Positions 45,633-54,120 of a stretch of DNA of 64,000 nt are shown one piece after another. The notes under the pieces were generated by a model that worked only from the letters and a program-made list of their open reading frames with translations, was not told the origin of the DNA and did no database searches. The translations under genes and the position numbers were made by a program. This stretch comes from Bizionia sp. M204 (lineage in GTDB: Bacteria; Bacteroidota; Bacteroidia; Flavobacteriales; Flavobacteriaceae): positions 981,001 through 1,045,000 of the forward strand of contig NZ_CP046242.1 of NCBI RefSeq assembly GCF_023205095.1. The letters are read 5' to 3'. Each line of letters begins with the position of its first letter. Positions within the stretch are counted from its first letter, which is position 1.

Positions 45633-47021
45633 CTAATCGCTAATTAATATAGACTTAACGTTTACAAATTCTTTCATACCAAATCCACCGTGCTCACGAC
45701 CATAACCAGAATCTTTTACACCACCAAATGGCATTGTAGGATCGGCCAAACCAAAGGAGTTGATAAAAACCATTCCCGTATCAAAATGTGTTTCAGCTAA
45801 CTTTGTAGCACGATCTACGTCCTTGGAAAAAATTCCGCCTCCCAATCCAAAACGGCTGTCGTTGGCAATTCGCATGGCGTCTTCTTCATCTTTAGCTTTG
45901 ATAAGTGATGCAACGGGTCCAAAAAGTTCATCATCGTAAGCTGGCTGTCCAGGTTTTACATTTTCTAAAACTGTAGCCGGATAATAATAACCGTCACCTT
46001 CTTGCGGTTTTCCACCACATAGAATTTTTGCTCCTTTTTCAACACTTTCCGTTACTTGTTTATGGATTTTTTCACGTAAATCTTTGCGAGCCATAGGACC
46101 TAACTCCGTCTCTTTTTCATTGGGATTTCCTAATTTAATTTCGCTCATAGCCTTTACAAAAGCGTCTTTGAATTTATCGTAAATGGCATCCACAGCAATA
46201 AATCGTTTGGCAGCAATACATGTTTCACCGTTGTTATAAATACGACCCATAACAGATTGTTTTACGGCATTTTCCATATCAGCATCCTTTAAAATTAGAT
46301 AAGCATCATTACTTCCTAATTCTAAAACGGTTTTCTTTAAATTTTCACTAGCCAATTTACCAATAGCTTTTCCAGCAACTGGACTACCTGTAAGGGTAAC
46401 ACCTCTAACTAATTTATGTTTTATAACCGTATCTGATTGGTCGTGATCTATTATTAAAACGCTAAATAATCCATCTGGTAAGCCTGCATTTTTAAATATA
46501 GATTCTAAACGTTTAGCCGTTCCAGTAACGTTAGCAGCATGCTTTAATAACACACTATTTCCAGCCATTAAATTAGTAATAGCATAACGAATTACCTGGT
46601 AGCTTGGGTAATTCCAAGGCTGAATACCGTAAATAATTCCAATAGGTGCGTAGGTAATAATACCTTTACCGCCGTTGGATAATTCGCGGGTTTCGTTTTT
46701 TAAATTATCGGCAGCAATAGAGGCGGAATAATCGCAAATACCAGCACACAATTTTACTTCCTGATGACTTTGTTTAATGAGTTTTCCCATTTCGTTTGTC
46801 ATAAGTTGTGCTAATTCGGACTTTTGATTTATTAATTCTTTTCCTATTGCTTGAATTATTTTACCACGTGCTTCAATGGATTTTGAACGCCATGCTGTAA
46901 ACGCTTTGTGCGATTTTTCTATTATTAACTCCACTTCAGAATCAGACATATAATTATAGGTTTCCAACGTTTTTCCAGTGGCTGGGTTTATAGTTTTAAA
47001 GGTTTTTGTTTCAGTTTTCAT
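45633..47021 (-). CDS. NAD(P)-dependent aldehyde dehydrogenase, succinate-semialdehyde type
   Basis: This 462-residue aldehyde dehydrogenase has QPWNYPSYQVIR, LTGSPVAGKAIG, the catalytic Glu in KTVLELGSNDAYLIL and the catalytic Cys in NNGETCIAAKRF. The ELGSNDA form and MPFGGVKDSGYGREHG resemble succinate-semialdehyde dehydrogenases of the Sad/YneI group, so that substrate is likely but not proven. It follows the SDR gene by 12 bases and shares its promoter. Confidence 0.9.
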   Translation of the reverse strand: MKTETKTFKTINPATGKTLETYNYMSDSEVELIIEKSHKAFTAWRSKSIEARGKIIQAIGKELINQKSELAQLMTNEMGKLIKQSHQEVKLCAGICDYSASIAADNLKNETRELSNGGKGIITYAPIGIIYGIQPWNYPSYQVIRYAITNLMAGNSVLLKHAANVTGTAKRLESIFKNAGLPDGLFSVLIIDHDQSDTVIKHKLVRGVTLTGSPVAGKAIGKLASENLKKTVLELGSNDAYLILKDADMENAVKQSVMGRIYNNGETCIAAKRFIAVDAIYDKFKDAFVKAMSEIKLGNPNEKETELGPMARKDLREKIHKQVTESVEKGAKILCGGKPQEGDGYYYPATVLENVKPGQPAYDDELFGPVASLIKAKDEEDAMRIANDSRFGLGGGIFSKDVDRATKLAETHFDTGMVFINSFGLADPTMPFGGVKDSGYGREHGGFGMKEFVNVKSILISD

Positions 47022-47033
47022 AGTTTTTATTTT

Positions 47034-47768
47034 TTATTGTTGTTCACTTGGCACGATATACACATCATTAATATTTACATGATCAGGTTGTGATAAAGCG
47101 TAGTAAATAGCGTTGGCAATATCATCGGCTTTTAAAGTTGTCATGCTCTCCATGCCAGACATTTTCTCTTTAATGTCTTCATCGGTAATGGTATCAGTTA
47201 AATTCGTATCCACAGCTCCGGGCTCAATAGACGTTACATTAATACCGTATTTTGGTGCTAATTCTTGTCGTAGTCCTTCGGAAAACATTTTAACAGCAGA
47301 TTTTGTAGCGCAGTAAACCGCACCTCCTGGGAAATAACGATTTGCAGCCATAGAAGAAATATTAATGATGTCACCGCCTTTATTTTTGATTAGAGTAGGG
47401 AGTACAGCTGACACACCATTTAACACGCCTTTAATATTGACGTCTACCATGGTATTCCATTCATCAGTTTTTAATTTTTCAACAAATGATAAGGGCATTA
47501 AACCTGCATTGTTAATTAAAGAATTAATGGTTCCATATTTTTCTAGTGTTTTAGTCACCACAGTTTCAAATGCTTTTTTATCAGTAACATCTGCAGTTAC
47601 AACATATGCTTCACCTTGGTTATCTTCAATTTCTTTTTTTAAAGTGTTTAATTTATCTGTGCTTCTGGCCGTAAGCACCACTTTAGCACCTTTTTTAGCT
47701 AATAGTTTTGCTGTAGCTTTACCAATTCCACTTGAGGCTCCAGTAATTATAATGACGTTGTTTTTCAT
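47034..47768 (-). CDS. Short-chain dehydrogenase/reductase
   Basis: This 244-residue classical SDR has TGASSGIGKATAKLL, NNAGLM, the catalytic Ser in INISSMAA and YCATKSAV with Tyr and Lys. It is close to the YdfG/serine-3-dehydrogenase type that reduces small aldehydes or 3-hydroxy acids. First gene of the pair with the aldehyde dehydrogenase. The cluster of redox enzymes here points to carbonyl metabolism. Confidence 0.9.
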   Translation of the reverse strand: MKNNVIIITGASSGIGKATAKLLAKKGAKVVLTARSTDKLNTLKKEIEDNQGEAYVVTADVTDKKAFETVVTKTLEKYGTINSLINNAGLMPLSFVEKLKTDEWNTMVDVNIKGVLNGVSAVLPTLIKNKGGDIINISSMAANRYFPGGAVYCATKSAVKMFSEGLRQELAPKYGINVTSIEPGAVDTNLTDTITDEDIKEKMSGMESMTTLKADDIANAIYYALSQPDHVNINDVYIVPSEQQ

Positions 47769-47915
47769 AGTTCCATAGTTTTAGAATTTTTTAGGTTTTC
47801 AGGAATGTAATTATTATCAATGTATCAGACAGTCTCTAATAGATTTATATTTAACGCAATACAAAAAATATTAATAGTAATTACGGATGTTTTTGGAATG
47901 TTTGAAATTTTAAAC

Positions 47916-47947
47916 CAAACCTATTAGCATAAGTTTTCTTGCTACAA
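47916..47947 (-). promoter_or_regulatory. Promoter of the SDR/aldehyde dehydrogenase operon
   Basis: On the minus strand TTG (47945-47947), a 21-base spacer and TAGGTTTG (47916-47923). It predicts a leader of about 140 bases. I see no further gene in the 425-base gap 47769-48193 beyond this and the hairpin near 48100-48175. Confidence 0.5.
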
Positions 47948-48100
47948 TAGGAGAAAGAGGAATTTGCCTTGGCCTTTAATCAAAGGGGCTCATTATTTAA
48001 ATTTCTGAAGAAAAAACACAATTAAGGAATAACCAACTTCAAGAGAAAATAGCATTTGGGCATCCAAAATTATAATTTGGTAGTAAATTCGTGCATTAGT

Positions 48101-48175
48101 AAAAACAATATTAGCTTGCTAAATCATGACACCATTGTGAAATAGTGATAATTCGGCAAGCTAATGTTGTAAAAA
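48101..48175 (-). terminator. Long-loop hairpin, probable terminator of the beta-helix gene
   Basis: Arms of 15 bases (48105-48119 ACAATATTAGCTTGC with 48156-48170 GCAAGCTAATGTTGT, one G-U pair) enclose a 36-base loop. On the minus strand a short T run follows. It starts about 20 bases after the stop of the gene at 48194. The long loop is unusual for a plain terminator. Confidence 0.6.
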
Positions 48176-48193
48176 AGTTGATTAGTAAGTAGG

Positions 48194-50116
48194 TTACTTT
48201 TTAATCACTTTATAGGAATAAGATTTTTCATTAGTATCAATAATCAAAACATAAACGCCTGTAGCAAAATTATTGAAATCTATGCGTTGCATTTGATTAT
48301 TGGATGCTTTAGAAGTAATCAGTTGCCCTTGTACAGAGTAAATGGTATACTTATAATTTGTTAATTGGGTATTAATTGTTAAGAAGTTAGAAACCGGATT
48401 TGGATAGAAACTAACAGCATTAAAATTAACTTTGGTTAAACCTAATGTTGAACTATCATAAATGCCTAAATCAATATCTAAATTGTTTGAACCACCTGCT
48501 GTTAGCGTCACATTGACAGTTTTGGTTATAGGATCAAAATCACTATCTACTGTGGGATCTCCACCTGCATTTTGAATACTAATATCTGGCAAGTTTAAGG
48601 TAGGTACTGCAGTTAAGGTATACGTTCCTGGTGTTAAAGCAGGTAAGATGTAAATACCGTTGGCATTAGATGTTGTAGATCCTAAAAAGCCATTTCCTGT
48701 AATGCGAATTGTTACACCTTCTACACCAGTCTCACCTGAATCCTTAATGCCGTTACCGTCCAAGTCATTCCAAACTAAATTGCCAATTTCAAACAAATCA
48801 AGGCTGTTTGAAACAGGGTCTGCTATACTTGTAGGATTTCCTAATAATGTTGGTGCGCAAGAGTTTCCTGAAGCAGCATAATTTATGATAGCTGTAGCTT
48901 CTAGCGTTGTTGTAGGTCTTGCAATAATAATACAATCTGAAACACCATTAAGATTGGTAATGGTATTGTTTGTTATTTCAGCATTAATAATATAATTTTC
49001 ATCATCAATACCTGATGAATCTGTAATTAAAATTCCCGCTTGACTCATATCGGCAGGTGAATTGTCGGAATTTGGATTATCTATAGTATTATTATTAATA
49101 ACTAAATTCCAAACGTCTGTTGAAACATCATCGCAAAATGGCCTAACATAAATACCGTTGTTTATGATACCAGATATCGTGTTGTTATCAATTGTTAAGG
49201 TTGCTTGCACACCATTGGATGTACTGTCACCATCTATAAACATACCATTACTCGTGTTTAAATTATCACCTATAATGGTGTTATTTGATATAGTTCCATA
49301 AAGGGTGTTATTAATACCATCTAAATTAATTAAAAGCGCATCACCATCCACATTGGTTAACATGTTTCCAGCAATAGTAAAGCGAGCTTCTAAATTAGTA
49401 GCTGCAGGACTACCATTTCCTAGGTGTACATCTATACCGCTACCAGATCCAAGCCAGTTGCTGAAATTATTATTGGTTATTACCAAAGTTGCATGGCTAT
49501 TGTTATTTTCAAAAGCAACCTCTATAGCATCATCTTCTAATGTTCCTGTGTTGGAGTTATTATCAATCAGAATATTAGCATCTCCACCAATACCATTTTC
49601 ACCTACACCAATTTTTATCAGGTCGTCATTGCCGAAATTACCAAAACTATTATTTAAAATAGAGGTACTCAATTCTGTAGTACTATTAGAGTTCAGATAG
49701 ATTCCGTTTGTGTTATCTGCTGAAAACGCGTTACCAATTACGGATATATGACCCAATACATTGGACATATGAATAATACCTTGACTATTAGAGTTTAAAG
49801 AAGAGGTTAAGGTAAACCCAGAGATTGTAATATTTCCGGTATGTCCAGCCGCAAAAAAAGCTGGTGCCGAATTACCATTAATGGTTGCATTACCTGCATT
49901 TTCTGCTTGAATAGAAATACCATTTGGTCCCGTAGCAAGATTAATACTTTCGTTATAAGTACCATTGGCAACAACTATTATATCATTATTGGATGCGGCA
50001 TTTACCGCAGCTTGAATAGTAGATTGATCTGTTGGAACATGGATAACCGTTTGTGCTAAAGCAAACTCTGTTATACATAAGCAAATTGTAAAAATTGTAA
50101 ACGTAATTTTTTTCAT
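48194..50116 (-). CDS. Secreted beta-helix protein with T9SS type A signal
   Basis: This 640-residue protein has a signal peptide (MKKITFTIFTICLCITEFALAQ), a long right-handed parallel beta-helix (about 25-450) rich in N, I and T with repeated INNNTI/ITNNTI turns, and an SdrD B-like domain (EIGNLVWNDLDGNGIKDSGETGVEGVTI, about 455-560). It ends in a T9SS type A sorting domain (VSFYPNPVSNFLTI...GVYVLIID...YKVIKK). The start of the helix (TIQAAVNAASNNDIIVVANGTY) resembles pectate-lyase/right-handed helix proteins, but I see no clear catalytic residues. Surface location is well supported, while the function is unknown. Confidence 0.88.
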   Translation of the reverse strand: MKKITFTIFTICLCITEFALAQTVIHVPTDQSTIQAAVNAASNNDIIVVANGTYNESINLATGPNGISIQAENAGNATINGNSAPAFFAAGHTGNITISGFTLTSSLNSNSQGIIHMSNVLGHISVIGNAFSADNTNGIYLNSNSTTELSTSILNNSFGNFGNDDLIKIGVGENGIGGDANILIDNNSNTGTLEDDAIEVAFENNNSHATLVITNNNFSNWLGSGSGIDVHLGNGSPAATNLEARFTIAGNMLTNVDGDALLINLDGINNTLYGTISNNTIIGDNLNTSNGMFIDGDSTSNGVQATLTIDNNTISGIINNGIYVRPFCDDVSTDVWNLVINNNTIDNPNSDNSPADMSQAGILITDSSGIDDENYIINAEITNNTITNLNGVSDCIIIARPTTTLEATAIINYAASGNSCAPTLLGNPTSIADPVSNSLDLFEIGNLVWNDLDGNGIKDSGETGVEGVTIRITGNGFLGSTTSNANGIYILPALTPGTYTLTAVPTLNLPDISIQNAGGDPTVDSDFDPITKTVNVTLTAGGSNNLDIDLGIYDSSTLGLTKVNFNAVSFYPNPVSNFLTINTQLTNYKYTIYSVQGQLITSKASNNQMQRIDFNNFATGVYVLIIDTNEKSYSYKVIKK

Positions 50117-50279
50117 GTGTTTAAAAATTTGGGGTTATTAAAATTGGGGTCAAATATAACCTTTATATAAAATTATACTAGGTTTAATGTATTAAAGGTT
50201 TAGGGTTTTAAAATTTCGGCAAAATTTTTATGCGGTTTTAACCCTAATTTCAAGTAAATGAATAGTATAGACGTACATG

Positions 50280-50717
50280 TTAATTATTTATAAGCGCTTC
50301 AATAGCGTAGTAGAGCCTGTTCTGGGCATTAGCTTGCGACCCAAAAAAGGAACGGAACAAGGTGCCATTTTCTGTAATTAATACCCATTGCGGAGTCCCT
50401 TCTGCTTCGAATTGATCATAGACTCTATGATGTTCGTCAATGTAAATTGGAAAGGGAATTTGACCATTTCGAAAAATACGCGTTATAGATGTTTTAGTTC
50501 CTTCTCGATTCTTAAAATCAGCATGAATACCAATTACTTGAATAACCGGGTATTTTGTTTGAAATTCATAAGCAAGAGGAATAGCGCGTCCTGTACATCC
50601 TAAACAGTCATTATTATAAATAATTAGTAATAAAATTTTGTTGTTGTACCTCGATATTAAATCAACAACAGCACCTTCTAAATCTTTAACATGAATGGAT
50701 TGGATTTTTGAAGTCAT
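50280..50717 (-). CDS. Thioredoxin-like (AhpC/TSA-type) protein
   Basis: This 145-residue protein has a thioredoxin fold with a CLGC motif (LIIYNNDCLGCTGRAIPLAYEF), QVIGIHADF and the cis-Pro region EGTPQWVLI. No signal peptide, so it is cytoplasmic. The double Cys suggests a reductase or redox role. It stands alone with more than 100 bases on each side and no recognised partner. Confidence 0.8.
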   Translation of the reverse strand: MTSKIQSIHVKDLEGAVVDLISRYNNKILLLIIYNNDCLGCTGRAIPLAYEFQTKYPVIQVIGIHADFKNREGTKTSITRIFRNGQIPFPIYIDEHHRVYDQFEAEGTPQWVLITENGTLFRSFFGSQANAQNRLYYAIEALINN

Positions 50718-50818
50718 ATTTCAGTAAGATTTTAAGGATAACAGAATTTATTCATGGTTATAAAATTAATCATATTTAATAGATTAAAAATCAACTAAAC
50801 ATTATTTAATTATTAATG

Positions 50819-50848
50819 TTGTTTATGTGTTATTTACATGTACTTTTG
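50819..50848 (+). promoter_or_regulatory. Consensus promoter of the J-domain/KTSC gene
   Basis: TTG (50819-50821), exactly 19 bases, then TACTTTTG (50841-50848), an ideal Bacteroidota promoter. It lies 20 bases before the ATG at 50869 and argues against the longer upstream start. Confidence 0.75.
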
Positions 50849-50868
50849 CGCCCTCAAATAAATTTGGT

Positions 50869-51318
50869 ATGAAGCGCATAAACGAATACAAGAAACTCTT
50901 TGGAGTTGAAAAGGAATTGGAACTTAAGTCTTTAAAAAAGAGCTATCGTGATTTGGTTAAAGAGTGGCATCCAGACAAGTTTCAAGATGGAGACGAGCGT
51001 CAAGAAGAAGCTGAAATAAAAAGTAGAAAGATTATAGATGGCTACCATTTTTTAGTCAGTATTGCACCAGAAACTATTGCTGCTAATTTAGAAGCTTACA
51101 CAGAAACCATTACCAATTCTAGTATTGCAGATTATACCCATAAAGGCTTATTACTTGAAATTTTCTTTCAAGACGGTTCGTCTTATGAGTATTTTGGTGT
51201 AACGAAACAAGTGTATATTAAAATGATTAATAGTGATAAATTAAACCGTTTTGCAAAACGTAGTATCTATCCAAATTACACCTATAGAAGAACACAACGC
51301 ACGCTAGAAAACGCGTAA
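50869..51318 (+). CDS. DnaJ-like plus KTSC-domain protein
   Basis: This 149-residue protein joins an N-terminal J-domain (about 1-65: YKKLFGVEKELELKSLKKSYRDLVKEWHPDKFQDG with HPD) to a C-terminal KTSC domain (about 95-145: GLLLEIFFQDGSSYEYFGVTKQVYIKMI). J-domains stimulate Hsp70 ATPase. KTSC domains are often linked to nucleic-acid proteins. The fusion suggests an Hsp70 co-chaperone with an unknown client. Start at ATG 50869, because the longer frame begins upstream of the promoter. Confidence 0.85.
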   Translation: MKRINEYKKLFGVEKELELKSLKKSYRDLVKEWHPDKFQDGDERQEEAEIKSRKIIDGYHFLVSIAPETIAANLEAYTETITNSSIADYTHKGLLLEIFFQDGSSYEYFGVTKQVYIKMINSDKLNRFAKRSIYPNYTYRRTQRTLENA

Positions 51319-51353
51319 CACATAAAATAGTTTTTAACTTTTAATAAAAATTT

Positions 51354-51402
51354 AAAACTCCAATAGCGGTCTGTTTGGTCATATCTATTGGAGTTTTCTT
51401 TT
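51354..51402 (+). terminator. Terminator after the KTSC gene
   Basis: A 13-base stem (AAAACTCCAATAG at 51354-51366 with CTATTGGAGTTTT at 51385-51397), an 18-base loop and a T-rich tail. Confidence 0.8.
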
Positions 51403-51511
51403 TATAAATACATGATTATTAACACGCCTGATAATTGTCATGTTATCTAATTATTATATTTTATACTTTAGTAATATCTTCATTCTCACGAAGAAATTTA
51501 AAAACTTGGGT

Positions 51512-51928
51512 ATGCGAATATTTACAATTCTACTGTTCATTTTACTGCTGAATAGCTGTAAGTCTGAAAAAAAAATAGAAGAATCTATTGATAATTATGT
51601 TCCCGCACGTACGGAATTAAGTTACGATTCTAAAATCTTTCTAGGTAATCGCTTATTTTCAGAAAAAACCTGTGTTACCTGTCACGACATAGACACCTAT
51701 TTTAAAGCGCCATCGGTTATTGAAATTATGAAGGTGTACAAAGAAAACAACGCTGATATTGTGGCGTTTTTAAAGGGCAATTCCAAACCAATTTTAGATG
51801 TAACGGCAAGTGAAATTGCTATTATGCAAGACAATATTGATGGGTTCCTAAAAAATATTACCGATGAGGAACTAAATGCCATCGCTACATATATGATGCA
51901 TGTTGATGAGTTGGTGAAAAATAGATAG
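51512..51928 (+). CDS. Cytochrome c lipoprotein
   Basis: The 138-residue protein has a lipoprotein signal (MRIFTILLFILLLNSC, Cys16) and a single haem site CVTCH, with a later Met for the sixth ligand. It is anchored on the outer face of the inner membrane or the outer membrane. The electron partner is unknown; a role beside xanthine dehydrogenase is possible only by proximity (the guanine deaminase gene is 129 bases away). ATG 51512 was chosen because it gives the lipobox. Confidence 0.85.
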   Translation: MRIFTILLFILLLNSCKSEKKIEESIDNYVPARTELSYDSKIFLGNRLFSEKTCVTCHDIDTYFKAPSVIEIMKVYKENNADIVAFLKGNSKPILDVTASEIAIMQDNIDGFLKNITDEELNAIATYMMHVDELVKNR

Positions 51929-52057
51929 CATTTTTTATAATAAAATGTGCATAAATCAAGCGTAATAAAAGCTATGACACATTGTGTTTATAAATATCAG
52001 CAATTTTCGGTCGGATTACTTCAAATGATTTGTATTTTTCAGAAAAATATTTTTAAA

Positions 52058-52528
52058 ATGTCGAAAGAACAATTTATGAAAGAAGCTGTAAACGCAGCTT
52101 TAAAAGGAATGAATAATAACGAAGGTGGACCATTTGGTTGCGTTATTGTTAAAGATGGAAAAATAGTTGGACGTGGAAATAACAAAGTTACCTCTAGTAA
52201 TGACCCTACGGCACATGCTGAAGTGACTGCCATTAGAGATGCCTGCAAAAATTTGGGCTCTTTTCAATTGGATGGTTGTGAAATTTACACATCTTGCGAA
52301 CCGTGTCCTATGTGTTTAGGTGCTATTTATTGGGCAAGACCTGATAAAGTGTATTACGGAAGTAGCCAAAATGACGCTGCTAATATTGGTTTTGATGATG
52401 AGTTTATATACAAGGAAATTCCATTACCATATGCTGAACGTAGCATTCCATTTGAGCAATTGGCGCGCGATATTGCTATTGAACCTTTTCAGGAATGGAC
52501 GAAAAAAATTGATAAAACGGCTTATTAG
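52058..52528 (+). CDS. guaD: Guanine deaminase GuaD
   Basis: This 156-residue zinc deaminase of the cytidine deaminase superfamily has NNNEGGPFGCVIVKDG, the zinc site in SNDPTAHAEVTAIR and CEPCPMCLGAIYWAR, and FDDEFIYKEI, the same order and length as Bacillus GuaD. It converts guanine to xanthine, the substrate of the xanthine dehydrogenase just downstream. Start at ATG 52058 (MSKEQFMKEAV); the longer frame adds 37 unrelated residues. Confidence 0.92.
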   Translation: MSKEQFMKEAVNAALKGMNNNEGGPFGCVIVKDGKIVGRGNNKVTSSNDPTAHAEVTAIRDACKNLGSFQLDGCEIYTSCEPCPMCLGAIYWARPDKVYYGSSQNDAANIGFDDEFIYKEIPLPYAERSIPFEQLARDIAIEPFQEWTKKIDKTAY

Positions 52529-52539
52529 ATTAGAGATAA

Positions 52540-52646
52540 CGTCAGTTCGAGTGTTCCGAGTTTACGAGAAATGTATCAAGAACGTTTGTTATAATAAAAC
52601 CTTCTCGACACAAAATTTCTAAATTGAAATTTCACTCGAAGTGACG
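52540..52646. repeat. Imperfect palindromic intergenic repeat
   Basis: Outer arms CGTCAGTTCGAGTG (52540-52553) and CACTCGAAGTGACG (52633-52646) match in 13 of 14 positions. Inner CGAGAAATGTATCAAGAACG and CCTTCTCGACACAAAATTTC are partly complementary. It fills the guaD-xdhA gap. Palindromes built on GTCA-TTCGAGTG...TCTCGA are a dispersed repeat type in flavobacteria, from memory and not verified here. Confidence 0.6.
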
Positions 52647-52707
52647 ATATAGTTAAGAAGCAATTCTCCAATCGATAGAACTTTCTAAAACAAATTGAAA
52701 CTAAAAC

Positions 52708-54120
52708 ATGATCACCTTCATACTAAATAACAAAACCATTAAAACGCCAGAACATGCGGGAATGACGTTATTGGATTTTGTTCGTTACCAACAACGACTC
52801 ACTGGCACCAAAATAGGATGTCGTGAAGGCGATTGTGGTGCATGCACCGTTTTAGTCGGCACTCTAAATGAGCGTGGTGTTATGGAATACCAAACTATTA
52901 CATCCTGTATTTCACCATTAGGAAATGCCCATGGTAAACATATTGTAACGGTTGAAGGTACTAATCTAAAAGACAAATTAACTACGTCTCAAGAAGCCAT
53001 GAAAGCAAATTACGCCACGCAATGTGGTTTTTGCACACCAGGTTTTGTCGTTTCGCTAACAGGTTTTGCATTATCAAATTCGGAAAAAAACTATAGTAAT
53101 GCTTTAGATGCTATTAGCGGAAACATCTGTAGATGTACAGGTTACAAAGCCATAGAGAAAGCAGCACTTCAAGTGGTTGAAAAATTAGAAAATCAAGAAG
53201 TTCATTCTTTTGGTTGGTTGATTGATCATGGCTTTATTCCAGAATACTTTAAAAGCATTCCACAACGTTTACTAGATATTAAAGCAAAGGAATTAAATCA
53301 GCCCAAAGGAAAATTTGTTTCTGGAGGAACTGATTTATACGTGCAACAAGCCGATGATTTGGCGGATAACGATGTACACTTAATTGCTGAAAAAGGTTAT
53401 TTAAAAGGAATTTCAATTAATGATGCTATCTGCACAATTGGAACCAATGCAACGGTTACCGATTTATGGAATCATACGGAACTAAACAGTTTGCTACCCA
53501 ACTTACGAAAACACCTGAAGTTGGTGTCTTCAGAACAAATTAGAAATATGGCTTCCTTCGGTGGAAACCTAGTAAACGCGTCGCCAATTGGCGATATGAC
53601 CATTTTCTTTTTAGCGTTAAATAGTGAGCTTACTATTATTGACGAACATGAAAATGAACGAACCCTTGCACTTAAAAATTTCTACCAAGATTATAAGAAA
53701 TTTGACTTAAACGATGGGGAATTACTAAAGGAAATCCGTTTCAATATACCGTCAAATCAGTCCTATTTTAATTTTGAAAAAGTTTGCAAACGTACACATT
53801 TAGATATTGCAAGCGTTAATTCGGCTATTCATATTGCAGTAAATGACGATCATATTTCAGAAGTTCATGTATCCATTGGTGGCGTTTCCGCTATCCCAAA
53901 ATATTTGCACGAGACCTCTAAATTTTTAAGGAGAAAAGATTTGACTGTTGAAATCATAATGCAGGCTAACGAAATTCTTCAATCTGAAATCTCACCAATT
54001 AGTGATGTTCGTGGCACTAGTGATTATAAACGACTATTGGCAAGACAATTATTTTTCGCACATTTTACCACGTTATTTCCAAAACAATTCACTTTAAACG
54101 ATTTTGTTCAACATGCATAA
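52708..54120 (+). CDS. xdhA: Xanthine dehydrogenase small subunit (2Fe-2S and FAD)
   Basis: The 470-residue subunit has two N-terminal 2Fe-2S sites: GCREGDCGACTV (plant-ferredoxin type) and TQCGFCTPGFVVSL with NICRCTGY, followed by the FAD-binding domain (about 200-470: FVSGGTDLYV, RNMASFGGNLVNASPIGDM). It passes electrons from the molybdenum subunit to NAD or another acceptor. Its 3' end overlaps the large subunit gene by eight bases. Confidence 0.94.
   Translation: MITFILNNKTIKTPEHAGMTLLDFVRYQQRLTGTKIGCREGDCGACTVLVGTLNERGVMEYQTITSCISPLGNAHGKHIVTVEGTNLKDKLTTSQEAMKANYATQCGFCTPGFVVSLTGFALSNSEKNYSNALDAISGNICRCTGYKAIEKAALQVVEKLENQEVHSFGWLIDHGFIPEYFKSIPQRLLDIKAKELNQPKGKFVSGGTDLYVQQADDLADNDVHLIAEKGYLKGISINDAICTIGTNATVTDLWNHTELNSLLPNLRKHLKLVSSEQIRNMASFGGNLVNASPIGDMTIFFLALNSELTIIDEHENERTLALKNFYQDYKKFDLNDGELLKEIRFNIPSNQSYFNFEKVCKRTHLDIASVNSAIHIAVNDDHISEVHVSIGGVSAIPKYLHETSKFLRRKDLTVEIIMQANEILQSEISPISDVRGTSDYKRLLARQLFFAHFTTLFPKQFTLNDFVQHA

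Noticed and set aside
49305-49700. 131-residue plus-strand frame inside the beta-helix gene
   Set aside because: It is a shadow of the repetitive Asn-rich coding sequence on the minus strand, without its own features.
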